Below, piece after piece: positions 1 through 5,396 of a DNA stretch of 5,396 nt (the stretch's first letter is position 1; each line of letters begins with the position of its first letter). The stretch lies in contig DNGT01000487.1 in assembly GCA_003486165.1 (NCBI GenBank), positions 4,256 through 9,651 on the forward strand, given 5' to 3'. The position numbers were made by a program, and so were the translations under genes. The notes under the pieces are model-generated. The model was not told the DNA's origin. It did not search any database and saw nothing but the letters and a program-made list of their open reading frames with translations. The DNA is from Desulfobacteraceae bacterium (GTDB taxonomy: Bacteria; Desulfobacterota; Desulfobacteria; Desulfobacterales; UBA11574).

Positions 1-54
1 GAACCCGTGGAAACCTTCAGACTGCTGGTCATACGGGAGAACTATCATGCCTGA
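1..54 (+). CDS. Possible C-terminal end of an upstream gene (partial)
   Basis: Reading from base 1, frame 1 is open for 17 codons, giving EPVETFRLLVIRENYHA, and stops at the TGA at 52-54. The residue mix looks protein-like. The stop lies just inside the next gene, so the two would overlap by eight bases (ATGCCTGA), a common arrangement for translationally coupled genes. The stretch is very short and the other two forward frames are also open here, so the reading is tentative. I do not recognise the family. If real, the deacetylase and TPR genes downstream belong to a longer operon that begins outside the window. Confidence 0.4.
   Translation, partial: EPVETFRLLVIRENYHA
35..40 (+). promoter_or_regulatory. 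Ribosome binding site for the deacetylase gene
   Basis: GGGAGA lies six bases before the ATG at 47. It decides the start: the alternative ATG at 83 (residue 13) has only an A-run and T-run before it. Starting at 47 also gives a normal basic n-region ahead of the lipoprotein signal. Confidence 0.6.
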
Positions 55-1060
55 AACGGCAAACATAAAAAAAACTGTTTTAATGAAAATCTTTCCGTTA
101 TTTTTTTTGCTTCTTGCGGCCTGTGCAATAAATGGATCGATTTTTCACAAGACCCATCAGGCCCTTGTTTCTGACAGTTTTATCATAGTAAAGGCAACTT
201 CGCGAGACACATTTTCTTCCCTTGCCGCCTACTATTTGAAAGACCCTGACAAGGGTTGGCGAATCGCTGAATTTAATCGTATGACAACGCTTATCCCCGG
301 CCAGGAACTGATTATTCCATTATCACCATTTAACAAAGGCGGTCTGAAAGCCGAGGGTTATCAAACGGTTCCCATATTGGTCTACCACAATTTTTCGAGA
401 AAAAGGTCTGATAAAACAGCGGTGAGTCAAGATGACTTTGAAGCCCAGATGAAATACCTGAAACAAAACGGCTATCACGTTGTTTCGATCGATCAATTAT
501 TAGATTTTATCAATTACAAAGAACAAATCCCCGAAAAATCCATTGTCATAACTTTTGACGACGCATGGCGTTCAATTTTTGATATCGCTCTTCCAATATT
601 AATAAAATATGGTTTTACTGCGACCTTTTTTATTTACACGGATTTTATCGGCGGTGGGAAAGCCATGACCTGGAAACAAATCGAAACGCTTTCAAAAATC
701 GGGTTTGATATTCAATGCCAAACAAAGACCCACAGGAATCTGGCAGTTCCGAAAAAGAATGAGTCGTTCAAAGAATATTTTAATTCCATTGAAATGGAGA
801 TCAGTTATCCTAAACAGCTGATTAAAAATAATCTGAATATAGATTGCAAATATTTGGCATACCCTTATGGAGAAACCAACAATCTTGTCATTTCTATGTT
901 AAAAAAACACGGCTACCGGGCAGCGTTCACCATTGACCGAAAGCCGAATCCATTCTTTATTGACAAATACAGAATCAGCCGTTCTGTAATATATGGTAGC
1001 TATGACATGGATAAATTTAAAAATAATTTGTCCGTCTTTCAAAAGAACGAATTGAAATGA
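47..1060 (+). CDS. LysM-domain polysaccharide deacetylase lipoprotein (NodB/CE4 family)
   Basis: A 337-residue envelope lipoprotein predicted to N-deacetylate an amino-sugar polymer such as peptidoglycan or an exopolysaccharide. Residues 1-25 form a signal peptide with Lys8, Lys9 and Lys14 and a hydrophobic core; LAAC (23-26) is a lipobox, making Cys26 the lipidated residue. There is no Asp at +2, so outer-membrane sorting is plausible. Residues 45-91 form a LysM glycan-binding domain ending in PGQELIIPL. The NodB domain spans about 108-330: motif 1 is ITFDDA (168-173; Asp171 and Asp172), motif 3 is AYPYG (271-275) and the late motif is GYRAAFTID (289-297). AYPYG instead of an Arg-containing motif resembles the PgaB/IcaB branch. 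Motif 2 is odd: it reads QTKTH (225-229) where H(S/T)xxH is expected, so the first metal-binding His is Gln. Activity is therefore uncertain although the fold is clear. The stop overlaps the next start by ATGA, suggesting joint expression with the TPR protein. Confidence 0.9.
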   Translation: MPETANIKKTVLMKIFPLFFLLLAACAINGSIFHKTHQALVSDSFIIVKATSRDTFSSLAAYYLKDPDKGWRIAEFNRMTTLIPGQELIIPLSPFNKGGLKAEGYQTVPILVYHNFSRKRSDKTAVSQDDFEAQMKYLKQNGYHVVSIDQLLDFINYKEQIPEKSIVITFDDAWRSIFDIALPILIKYGFTATFFIYTDFIGGGKAMTWKQIETLSKIGFDIQCQTKTHRNLAVPKKNESFKEYFNSIEMEISYPKQLIKNNLNIDCKYLAYPYGETNNLVISMLKKHGYRAAFTIDRKPNPFFIDKYRISRSVIYGSYDMDKFKNNLSVFQKNELK

Positions 1061-2373
1061 AAAAGTCGATAAATGTAATTTTGATGATCATTATTTTGTC
1101 TCTATTTTCCGGACGGGTAGGCCCTCTTGATTCCTTCGGGGATGTTGGCCATAAGGTTCCTGAAAAGACTTCTGATAAAACACAGAGAAACAAATCGGTT
1201 TTTCAATCTTCTTACTACGTGAAAAAAGCAACGACATTTAAAAATAACGATGAATTGCAATTGGCGCTTTTCTTTTTAAAAATTGCTGCCACATTAAGCC
1301 CCGATGACATGGAAATTGTCGGAAAAATATCTGAATTGAAACTGACCATTGACAACAAATCCATCAACCATTTTAAAAAAGGGGAAAAATTTTATAACCA
1401 AAAAGATTTCGAAGAGGCTCGCAACCAGTTTCTGACCGTGCTAAGATACAACCCTGATCATAAAGACGCCATGGATTACCTGAAAAACAGGTTAATTCTC
1501 AAAGAATATGTAAATTACACATTCGAACAAAACGACTCGCTAAAAATCATTTCCAATAAATTTTACAAAGATCCTGAATTGGTTTTTCTAATCGTATATT
1601 TTAATAACCTTAAATCCGATACCGAACCCGAACCCGGTCAAATACTTAAAATTCCCATACTGGAGCCGGAATTTTATCAAGCCATCGGCGATCGTCGTCA
1701 AGATATGATTTCGGCAAATAACCTGCTGGTAAAAAAGCGATTCCAAGAAGTTGTCGTCATCACTCAAAAAATACTGAAAAATGACCCTTTAAACAAAGAA
1801 GCCATTAAATTAAAAAATGAAGCCTTTTATCATATTGGAATAGAGTTAAGCAGTCAGGAAAAATATTTTGAAGCGATAGATACGTTTAAAAAGATCACGC
1901 CCGAATATGACGACGTGAATGGTCTCATTCAAGAGGCATTTCAGCATGAGCTGCTAAAAGCTGAAAATCTTTTAAAAGAAAAAAAATATGAAGAATCTAT
2001 AGTTATAGCCGAAAAAATTTTGGGCTATGACCCATCAAATGCAGCAGCGAAGAAACTTGTCAGTACCTCCCTTTGCCAACAAGGGAATGATTTGCTCATC
2101 CAAAAGAAATATGAGGAGGCATTACGCGTGCTGGATAAAGCAAACCCTGCCGACATTTGTGTTGAAAAAATTAGACTTGCTGTTAAAAAAACAATAAAAC
2201 AACAAGCTGAAGTTTATTACATTCAAGGGGTCAAATATTTTCTGAATGAAGAGCTGGAAAGCGCCATAAAAGAATGGGAAAAGACATTAGAACTTAATCC
2301 AGAGCATGACAAGGCAAAAAAGAATATTAAAAACGCCAGAAGCTTGTTGGAAAAACTAAGAAAAGTCAAATGA
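1057..2373 (+). CDS. LysM- and TPR-repeat envelope protein
   Basis: A 438-residue protein with no obvious enzyme motif, probably a periplasmic scaffold or glycan-binding partner of the deacetylase encoded just before it. Residues 1-19 hold a basic start and a hydrophobic stretch (about 5-19) without a lipobox Cys, so it is either a cleaved signal peptide or an N-terminal anchor. TPR-like helical pairs occur near 54-84, 103-136, 220-252, 255-287, 302-334, 337-369 and 384-417; the last (YYIQGVKYFLNEELESAI...LELNP) is the most canonical. A LysM-like domain at 151-202, starting YVNYTFEQNDSLKII and ending PGQILKIPIL, interrupts the TPR series. Residues 220-287 and 302-369 align without gaps, suggesting an internal duplication. 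The start ATG overlaps the previous stop (ATGA) and the local Shine-Dalgarno is weak, which favours coupled translation. The gene is visibly richer in A and in Lys AAA codons than the transporter gene that follows. The exact role is unknown; analogy to TPR subunits of exopolysaccharide export systems is inference. Confidence 0.85.
   Translation: MKKSINVILMIIILSLFSGRVGPLDSFGDVGHKVPEKTSDKTQRNKSVFQSSYYVKKATTFKNNDELQLALFFLKIAATLSPDDMEIVGKISELKLTIDNKSINHFKKGEKFYNQKDFEEARNQFLTVLRYNPDHKDAMDYLKNRLILKEYVNYTFEQNDSLKIISNKFYKDPELVFLIVYFNNLKSDTEPEPGQILKIPILEPEFYQAIGDRRQDMISANNLLVKKRFQEVVVITQKILKNDPLNKEAIKLKNEAFYHIGIELSSQEKYFEAIDTFKKITPEYDDVNGLIQEAFQHELLKAENLLKEKKYEESIVIAEKILGYDPSNAAAKKLVSTSLCQQGNDLLIQKKYEEALRVLDKANPADICVEKIRLAVKKTIKQQAEVYYIQGVKYFLNEELESAIKEWEKTLELNPEHDKAKKNIKNARSLLEKLRKVK
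1507..1662 (+). other. LysM-like domain inside the TPR protein
   Basis: This segment encodes residues 151-202 of the TPR protein. It has the LysM pattern: a start resembling Y-x-(F/V)-x-x-x-D-(S/T)-L, a KFYKDPELVFLIVYFNN helix pair, and the closing PGQILKIPIL. The KDP and FN positions match those of the LysM domain in the adjacent deacetylase (nt 179-319; YYLKDPDKGWRIAEFNR), so the two may bind the same glycan. Confidence 0.7.
1714..2163 (+). repeat. Internal tandem duplication of a two-TPR unit
   Basis: Residues 220-287 (nt 1714-1917) and 302-369 (nt 1960-2163) align gaplessly at an offset of 82 residues. By eye I count 27 identities in 68 positions, including matching NLL, KIL, DP-N and QxKY-EA segments. 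Each unit spans two TPR-like helical pairs. The similarity is higher than I would expect from the loose TPR consensus alone, so an old intragenic duplication is likely. Confidence 0.6.
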
Positions 2374-2551
2374 AATAGCTGCCGCCTATGTTAATTTTTT
2401 AACACATTTCGCCCCCTTAATCTCCTGCAAATTTACTCAAGTATCGCATCCAAAATATTGGGTCATACTGTAATAGCAAAAGTCATATCGACTTTTTAGA
2501 AAATATATGGTGATGAATGAAACTCATCACAGTTAATAATTAAAAAGTATC
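2374..2551. other. Intergenic region between the TPR and transporter genes
   Basis: This 178-bp stretch contains no convincing gene. Near its left end, 2389-2404 is an AT-only inverted repeat (TGTTAA, four T, TTAACA); it lacks the GC-rich stem and trailing U-run of a good terminator, so I do not call one. A perfect 7-bp inverted repeat sits at 2510-2530 close to the transporter start. A TATATG at 2504-2509 could be a -10 element, but no good -35 lies at the right distance. Whether the transporter is co-transcribed with the upstream pair is undecided. Confidence 0.5.
2510..2530. promoter_or_regulatory. Perfect 7-bp inverted repeat, candidate operator
   Basis: GTGATGA and TCATCAC are perfect inverted repeats separated by seven bases and lie 21 bp before the transporter ATG. 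A dyad of this size suits a dimeric repressor or activator. If the TATATG at 2504-2509 is a -10 box, the dyad would cover the transcription start. It could instead form a small RNA hairpin in the leader. I cannot name the regulator. Confidence 0.4.
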
Positions 2552-3904
2552 ATGGTGAAAACTCGACAGATGAGCAAAAACAAAAAAGCGATTTGGGGAT
2601 GGGCCATGTATGATTGGGCAAATTCCGCCTTTGCAACAACCGTTATGGCAGGATTTTTTCCGATATTTTTTAAACAGTATTGGAGTTACGGCGTTGATGT
2701 GAATATGAGTACCGCCCGTCTTGGATTCGGTAACGCCATGGCCAGCATAGTGGTGGCCGTAATGGCTCCGATTTTTGGCGCCATTGCTGACAGCGGTTCG
2801 GTGAGGAAAAAATTTCTTATCTTTTTTGCATACCTCGGAGTTTTAATGACAGCCTCTTTGTTTTTGATTGAAAAAGGAGATTGGGAATGGGCTATTTTTC
2901 TTTATGTTATGGGGATTATCGGCTTTTCCGGGGCCAACATATTTTATGATTCGCTTCTGCCGAGTGTGGCGGACGAAGGTGAGATAGACTATGTATCCGG
3001 TCTGGGATTTTCAATGGGATATCTCGGGGGCGGTGTTTTGTTTCTGGTAAACGTATTAATGACATTAATGCCGGAAAAATTTGGGTTGCCCGATGCAGGA
3101 ACGGCCATCCGGTATGCTTTTGTTTCAGTGGCCTTTTGGTGGGGTTTTTTCACCATTTTTACCATTTTGTGGGTACCGGAAGTTCAAGGTAAGGCTGCCC
3201 CATCCAATGGTATCAGCTTTGTCGTCGACGGTCTTAAACAGTTTACCGAAACGTTCAAAAAGATACGGCATTTAAAAACAGTCTTTCTCTTTTTAATCGC
3301 TTATTGGTTTTATATAGACGGAGTCGATACCATTATTCGAATGGCGGTGGATTATGGCATGTCCATTGGATTTGATTCAAATGATTTAATCATCGCTCTT
3401 TTGATTACACAATTTGTCGGATTTCCTTGTGCCTTGTTCTTCGGAAAGCTTGGACAAATGTGGAGCGCAAGAAAATCGATTTACATTGCCATCGGTATTT
3501 ATGTGATCGTAACCCTGTGGGGAACCATGATGACCCATAAACAGGAATTTTATGTTTTGGCCATCATTATCGGTATGGTGCAGGGTGGAATTCAAGCATT
3601 GAGTCGATCTTACTATTCGCGATTGATCCCCAAAAATCGGACCGCGGAATTCTATGGATTCTATAACATGTTGGGGAAGTTCGCAGCGATTTTAGGGCCG
3701 GTTTTGATCGGCATTGTCGGACTGATTGCAAGGCATATTTTAATGCCGCCCTCTCCCACAGCCGAACAGTTTGTTCATGTCAGTCGTCTGGCCTCCAGAT
3801 GGGGAATCGCATCCATTTTGCTTCTCTTTATGATGGGAGCGATTCTTTTATTTTTTGTCGATGAAGAAAAGGGTAAAATGGAAGCTGCTCGTTTTGAATC
3901 TTAA
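2552..3904 (+). CDS. MFS transporter, UMF1 (Atg22-like) family
   Basis: A 450-residue inner-membrane transporter with about twelve hydrophobic helices (roughly 24-44, 60-80, 88-106, 113-133, 152-172, 187-208, 242-262, 276-298, 308-327, 333-352, 370-395 and 414-435). UMF1-family hallmarks are YDWANSAFATTVMAGFFP (20-37), a motif-A-like loop GAIADSGSVRKKFL (76-89), FYDSLLPSVADE (131-142) and VQGGIQALSRSYYSRLIP (343-360) followed by EFYGFYNMLGKFAAILGP (366-383). The yeast relative Atg22 exports amino acids from the vacuole; the substrate of bacterial members is generally unknown, and nothing here settles it. Length and ends look complete. The start is uncertain: ATG at 2552 has no clear Shine-Dalgarno, and ATG at 2570 (MSKNKKAIWGW) is a reasonable alternative with GGTGA eleven bases ahead. 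Either choice keeps all helices. The gene is convergent with the phosphodiesterase gene. Confidence 0.93.
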   Translation: MVKTRQMSKNKKAIWGWAMYDWANSAFATTVMAGFFPIFFKQYWSYGVDVNMSTARLGFGNAMASIVVAVMAPIFGAIADSGSVRKKFLIFFAYLGVLMTASLFLIEKGDWEWAIFLYVMGIIGFSGANIFYDSLLPSVADEGEIDYVSGLGFSMGYLGGGVLFLVNVLMTLMPEKFGLPDAGTAIRYAFVSVAFWWGFFTIFTILWVPEVQGKAAPSNGISFVVDGLKQFTETFKKIRHLKTVFLFLIAYWFYIDGVDTIIRMAVDYGMSIGFDSNDLIIALLITQFVGFPCALFFGKLGQMWSARKSIYIAIGIYVIVTLWGTMMTHKQEFYVLAIIIGMVQGGIQALSRSYYSRLIPKNRTAEFYGFYNMLGKFAAILGPVLIGIVGLIARHILMPPSPTAEQFVHVSRLASRWGIASILLLFMMGAILLFFVDEEKGKMEAARFES

Positions 3905-3996
3905 AAGGTTCGTAACATTTAATCCGTTTAAAAACATTAGTGATCCAAGTATAATTAAATTTTTGCTGAAAGAACTAAACTATTTTTACCAAATTG
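3905..3996. other. Convergent intergenic gap
   Basis: This 92-bp AT-rich gap separates the 3' ends of the transporter and phosphodiesterase genes. A bidirectional terminator would be expected here, but I find no GC-rich stem followed by a T-run on either strand. A small ORF running through it is only an out-of-frame continuation of the transporter's end. Confidence 0.5.
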
Positions 3997-4806
3997 TTAT
4001 GGTTTGGGTTTCAACAGCGAATTACATATGCTCTGAAGTTTAATAGCATGATTTGAGAAAATCCATTCTACGCCTCTGTTAAGCTCTCTTAATAAAGAGT
4101 TCTTAGAACGAATATACCCTGTTCCAAGACATTGATTCTGTGCATGGTGTTTTTTCAATAGATTATCGTTTATCAACAGATAATGCCCTGCAATCCCCCC
4201 GTAGCTCTTTATCAGCGCCAGATCACTCAATTGTTTCACATTGAGCCTGGCACTCAAAACAAACGTTGATGAAGGAACAAAGTTTGTAAACATAAACATC
4301 TCCGGATTTAAGGTAATGAAATGAAAGTCGACTTGAGGTGTCAGCTGATGAAAAAGGTCTCTCAACACGTTTTTTTGATACTCCGGATCAGGATATGCTT
4401 CTTTCTTTATTTCAACCATGAAATGCATTTTTTTACCATACTTTTGAATGACATCGGAAAGTGTGGGGATTAATTTGCAATGCGTTTTTAGCTCGGCCAG
4501 TGTGACCTTACTGATTTCTGCATCAGATTTAAACACTCTCTGAAGGTCCCGGTCATGAAAAACAACCGGCTGCAAATCCCTGGTCCATCGAATGTCAAAT
4601 TCTATACCCCACACACCGGCCTCATAGACCCGGTCAAATGCAGGGATTGTATTTTCATAAACCATTTTATTGTCATGCTCACCCCGATGTGAAATAATTT
4701 TACATTGTTTAAGTTTCTCGGTATCTGGGAAAGATTGCGGCATTTTTTCGTAAAAAAGATCCACCCCGCGATGGAACAAGTCTTCAAGCCAAAAGTGCAT
4801 GTTCAT
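3997..4806 (-). CDS. Glycerophosphodiester phosphodiesterase (GDPD family)
   Basis: A predicted soluble enzyme that hydrolyses glycerophosphodiesters to sn-glycerol 3-phosphate and an alcohol, normally using a divalent metal. With the ATG at 4806 it has 269 residues, the usual size of short UgpQ-like enzymes. Counting from that Met, HRG (40-42) supplies catalytic His40 and Arg41, ENT (51-53) follows, IEFDIRWTRDLQPVVFHD (68-85) carries metal ligands Glu69 and Asp71 and catalytic His84, PTLSDV is at 114-119 and VEIK (131-134) carries a further acidic ligand, Glu132. The terminal GVEWIFSNHA (245-254) matches the usual last barrel strand. All expected catalytic residues are present. The 39 residues before HRG form an amphipathic extension with no signal peptide, so it is likely cytoplasmic. 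A longer reading from TTG at 4812 is possible, but the Shine-Dalgarno fits the ATG better. It likely serves phospholipid turnover or glycerol phosphate salvage; no partner genes are adjacent. Confidence 0.92.
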   Translation of the reverse strand: MNMHFWLEDLFHRGVDLFYEKMPQSFPDTEKLKQCKIISHRGEHDNKMVYENTIPAFDRVYEAGVWGIEFDIRWTRDLQPVVFHDRDLQRVFKSDAEISKVTLAELKTHCKLIPTLSDVIQKYGKKMHFMVEIKKEAYPDPEYQKNVLRDLFHQLTPQVDFHFITLNPEMFMFTNFVPSSTFVLSARLNVKQLSDLALIKSYGGIAGHYLLINDNLLKKHHAQNQCLGTGYIRSKNSLLRELNRGVEWIFSNHAIKLQSICNSLLKPKP

Positions 4807-4815
4807 TAGCAAAAA

Positions 4816-4822
4816 CCCTTTT
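4816..4822 (-). promoter_or_regulatory. Ribosome binding site for the phosphodiesterase gene
   Basis: On the minus strand AAAAGGG lies nine bases before the ATG at 4806 but only three before the TTG at 4812. This favours the ATG. A further in-frame ATG at 4800 would be 15 bases away. Confidence 0.5.
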
Positions 4823-4950
4823 AAATGATGTATTGCATCCGCCCAGTTATAGAGTATAAAATAAAACTTAAATCATCGTGAAAAAACCTGAATAGATTAT
4901 GGCCTGCTTTTTTTAAAACATTTTTTGATTTATATTAATGGCTTAGTGCT

Positions 4951-4970
4951 TTGAAATAAGTCGATTTCAA
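4951..4970. promoter_or_regulatory. Inverted repeat ahead of the dehydratase gene
   Basis: TTGAAAT (4951-4957) and ATTTCAA (4964-4970) are perfect 7-bp inverted repeats around AAGTCG. Allowing one bulged T, the match extends outward to GCTT/AAGC (4948-4972). It could be an operator or an RNA stem. Its right arm overlaps the left arm of a second inverted repeat at 4966-4996. Confidence 0.4.
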
Positions 4971-4996
4971 GCGGCAATGCTTCCAAAACGCTTGGG
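4966..4996 (+). promoter_or_regulatory. Second, overlapping inverted repeat
   Basis: CAAGCG (4968-4973) and CGCTTG (4989-4994) are perfect complements; two G-U pairs extend the possible RNA stem to eight pairs around a 15-base loop. It shares bases 4966-4970 with the upstream stem, so in RNA only one of the two can form fully. This resembles the alternating stems of leader regulation, but no U-rich terminator stem completes the picture. Confidence 0.3.
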
Positions 4997-5035
4997 TGCT
5001 ACCTTTTATAAAACACTTTTTGCAGATTCATCAAG

Positions 5036-5041
5036 AAAGGA
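5036..5041 (+). promoter_or_regulatory. Ribosome binding site for the dehydratase gene
   Basis: AAAGGA lies seven bases before the ATG at 5049, a strong and well-spaced Shine-Dalgarno that fixes this start. Confidence 0.8.
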
Positions 5042-5048
5042 TTGAAAA

Positions 5049-5396
5049 ATGATATCCGTCGAGCAGGTTCAACATGCTGCTAACTTGCTGAAGGGAAAAG
5101 TATTTCGGACGCCACTGCTCCACTCCCCTTCTTTGAGTCGATTGTTTGGAGGAGAAATTTATTTAAAACTGGAAAATCTTCAAAAAACAGGATCCTTCAA
5201 AATCAGGGGCGCAACATATTATCTGTTGACCAATAAGGATAGAATAGGCCCCGGCGGCGTAGTGACAGCATCTGCGGGAAATCATGCCCAAGGGGTTGCT
5301 CTGGCCGCCAGACAGGCTCGCATTCCGGCAACCATCGTAATGCCCGAATGGGCTTCCATCAGCAAACAAGAAGCGACACGCGGATATGGCGGTGAG
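5049..5396 (+). CDS. Threonine dehydratase-type PLP enzyme (IlvA/TdcB family), 5' part only
   Basis: The first 116 residues of a fold-type II PLP enzyme, cut by the window end. Family members deaminate threonine to 2-oxobutanoate and ammonia, feeding isoleucine synthesis (IlvA) or threonine breakdown (TdcB). TGSFKIRGA (47-55) holds the Schiff-base Lys51, and SAGNHAQG (75-82) is the PLP-binding segment with Asn78. The N-terminus (RTPLLHSPSLSRLFGGEIYLKLENLQ) and VMPEWASISKQEATRGYG are typical. The C-terminal part that would show ACT regulatory domains is missing, so biosynthetic and catabolic types cannot be separated. Serine racemase and threo-3-hydroxyaspartate ammonia-lyase share these motifs and remain possible. 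The gene is divergent from the phosphodiesterase and has its own upstream region with inverted repeats. Confidence 0.9.
   Translation, partial: MISVEQVQHAANLLKGKVFRTPLLHSPSLSRLFGGEIYLKLENLQKTGSFKIRGATYYLLTNKDRIGPGGVVTASAGNHAQGVALAARQARIPATIVMPEWASISKQEATRGYGGE

Larger units (their letters stand above)
4807..5048. other. Divergent AT-rich intergenic region
   Basis: This 242-bp region must hold the promoters of both the leftward phosphodiesterase gene and the rightward dehydratase gene. On the minus strand, TATAAC (4851-4846) and TATACT (4858-4853) are -10-like but lack a good -35. On the plus strand, TATATT (4931-4936) and TATAAA (5007-5012) are -10-like, again with poor -35 partners. Runs of A or T between about 4858 and 4926 could bend the DNA or serve as UP-like elements. 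The right half carries overlapping inverted repeats, listed separately. Confidence 0.5.

Noticed and set aside
2389..2404. TGTTAA/TTAACA hairpin as terminator of the TPR gene
   Set aside because: The stem is almost entirely A-T with a four-T loop and is followed by ACATTTCG rather than a T-run, so it would not be a stable intrinsic terminator.
2450..2461. CCAA/TTGG short inverted repeat
   Set aside because: Only four base pairs, expected by chance in AT-rich DNA.
3081..3275. 64-codon plus-strand ORF
   Set aside because: It lies wholly inside the transporter gene in another frame, and its sequence has no recognisable domain.
3386..3595. 69-codon minus-strand ORF
   Set aside because: Antisense to conserved transporter helices; low-complexity His/Asn-rich product with no family resemblance.
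3855..4043. 62-codon plus-strand ORF over the transporter end and the convergent gap
   Set aside because: It begins inside the transporter in another frame and runs into the antisense strand of the phosphodiesterase; no ribosome site or domain.
4602..4787. 61-codon minus-strand ORF
   Set aside because: Out-of-frame shadow within the phosphodiesterase gene, whose frame holds all catalytic motifs.
4810..4812. TTG as start of the phosphodiesterase
   Set aside because: The Shine-Dalgarno would be only three bases away; the ATG at 4806 has nine-base spacing and a better codon.
4932..4960. Sigma-54-like promoter around TGGC...TGC
   Set aside because: The GG and GC elements are six bases apart instead of about ten, so the -24/-12 spacing does not fit.
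5163..5369. 68-codon minus-strand ORF
   Set aside because: Antisense to the conserved PLP-binding segments of the dehydratase.

Overview
The window looks like ordinary chromosomal DNA from a Gram-negative, moderately AT-rich bacterium. A lipoprotein-type deacetylase, a LysM/TPR envelope protein, a UMF1-family transporter and a soluble GDPD are a combination I associate with Desulfobacterota (Desulfobacteraceae-like sulfate reducers). That placement is inference from gene content and style, not a database result. I see no rRNA, tRNA, CRISPR array, insertion sequence, integrase or attachment site.

Layout. (1) At 1-54 there is a possible C-terminus of an upstream gene that overlaps the next start. 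(2) At 47-2373 two genes on the + strand overlap by ATGA: a lipoprotein with a LysM domain and a NodB/CE4 polysaccharide deacetylase domain, then a secreted or membrane-anchored protein with a LysM domain set among TPR repeats. They look like one translationally coupled envelope module acting on a glycan. (3) A 178-bp gap (2374-2551) holds a weak AT hairpin and a clean 7-bp inverted repeat. (4) At 2552-3904 (+) lies a complete 12-helix UMF1/Atg22-like MFS transporter. (5) After a 92-bp convergent gap comes a glycerophosphodiester phosphodiesterase on the - strand (3997-4806). (6) A divergent, strongly AT-rich intergenic region (4807-5048) has overlapping inverted repeats. (7) The window ends inside a threonine dehydratase-type PLP enzyme (5049 onward, +).

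How they fit together. Only the first two or three genes form an evident operon. The transporter, phosphodiesterase and dehydratase look like separate transcription units. The most notable sequence observations are: a His-to-Gln change at a normally metal-binding position of the deacetylase; the paired LysM domains in overlapping genes; a gapless 82-residue-offset internal duplication in the TPR protein; and two overlapping, mutually exclusive inverted repeats ahead of the dehydratase gene. I find no convincing evidence of a wholly new system; the deacetylase/TPR pair is the best candidate for follow-up.
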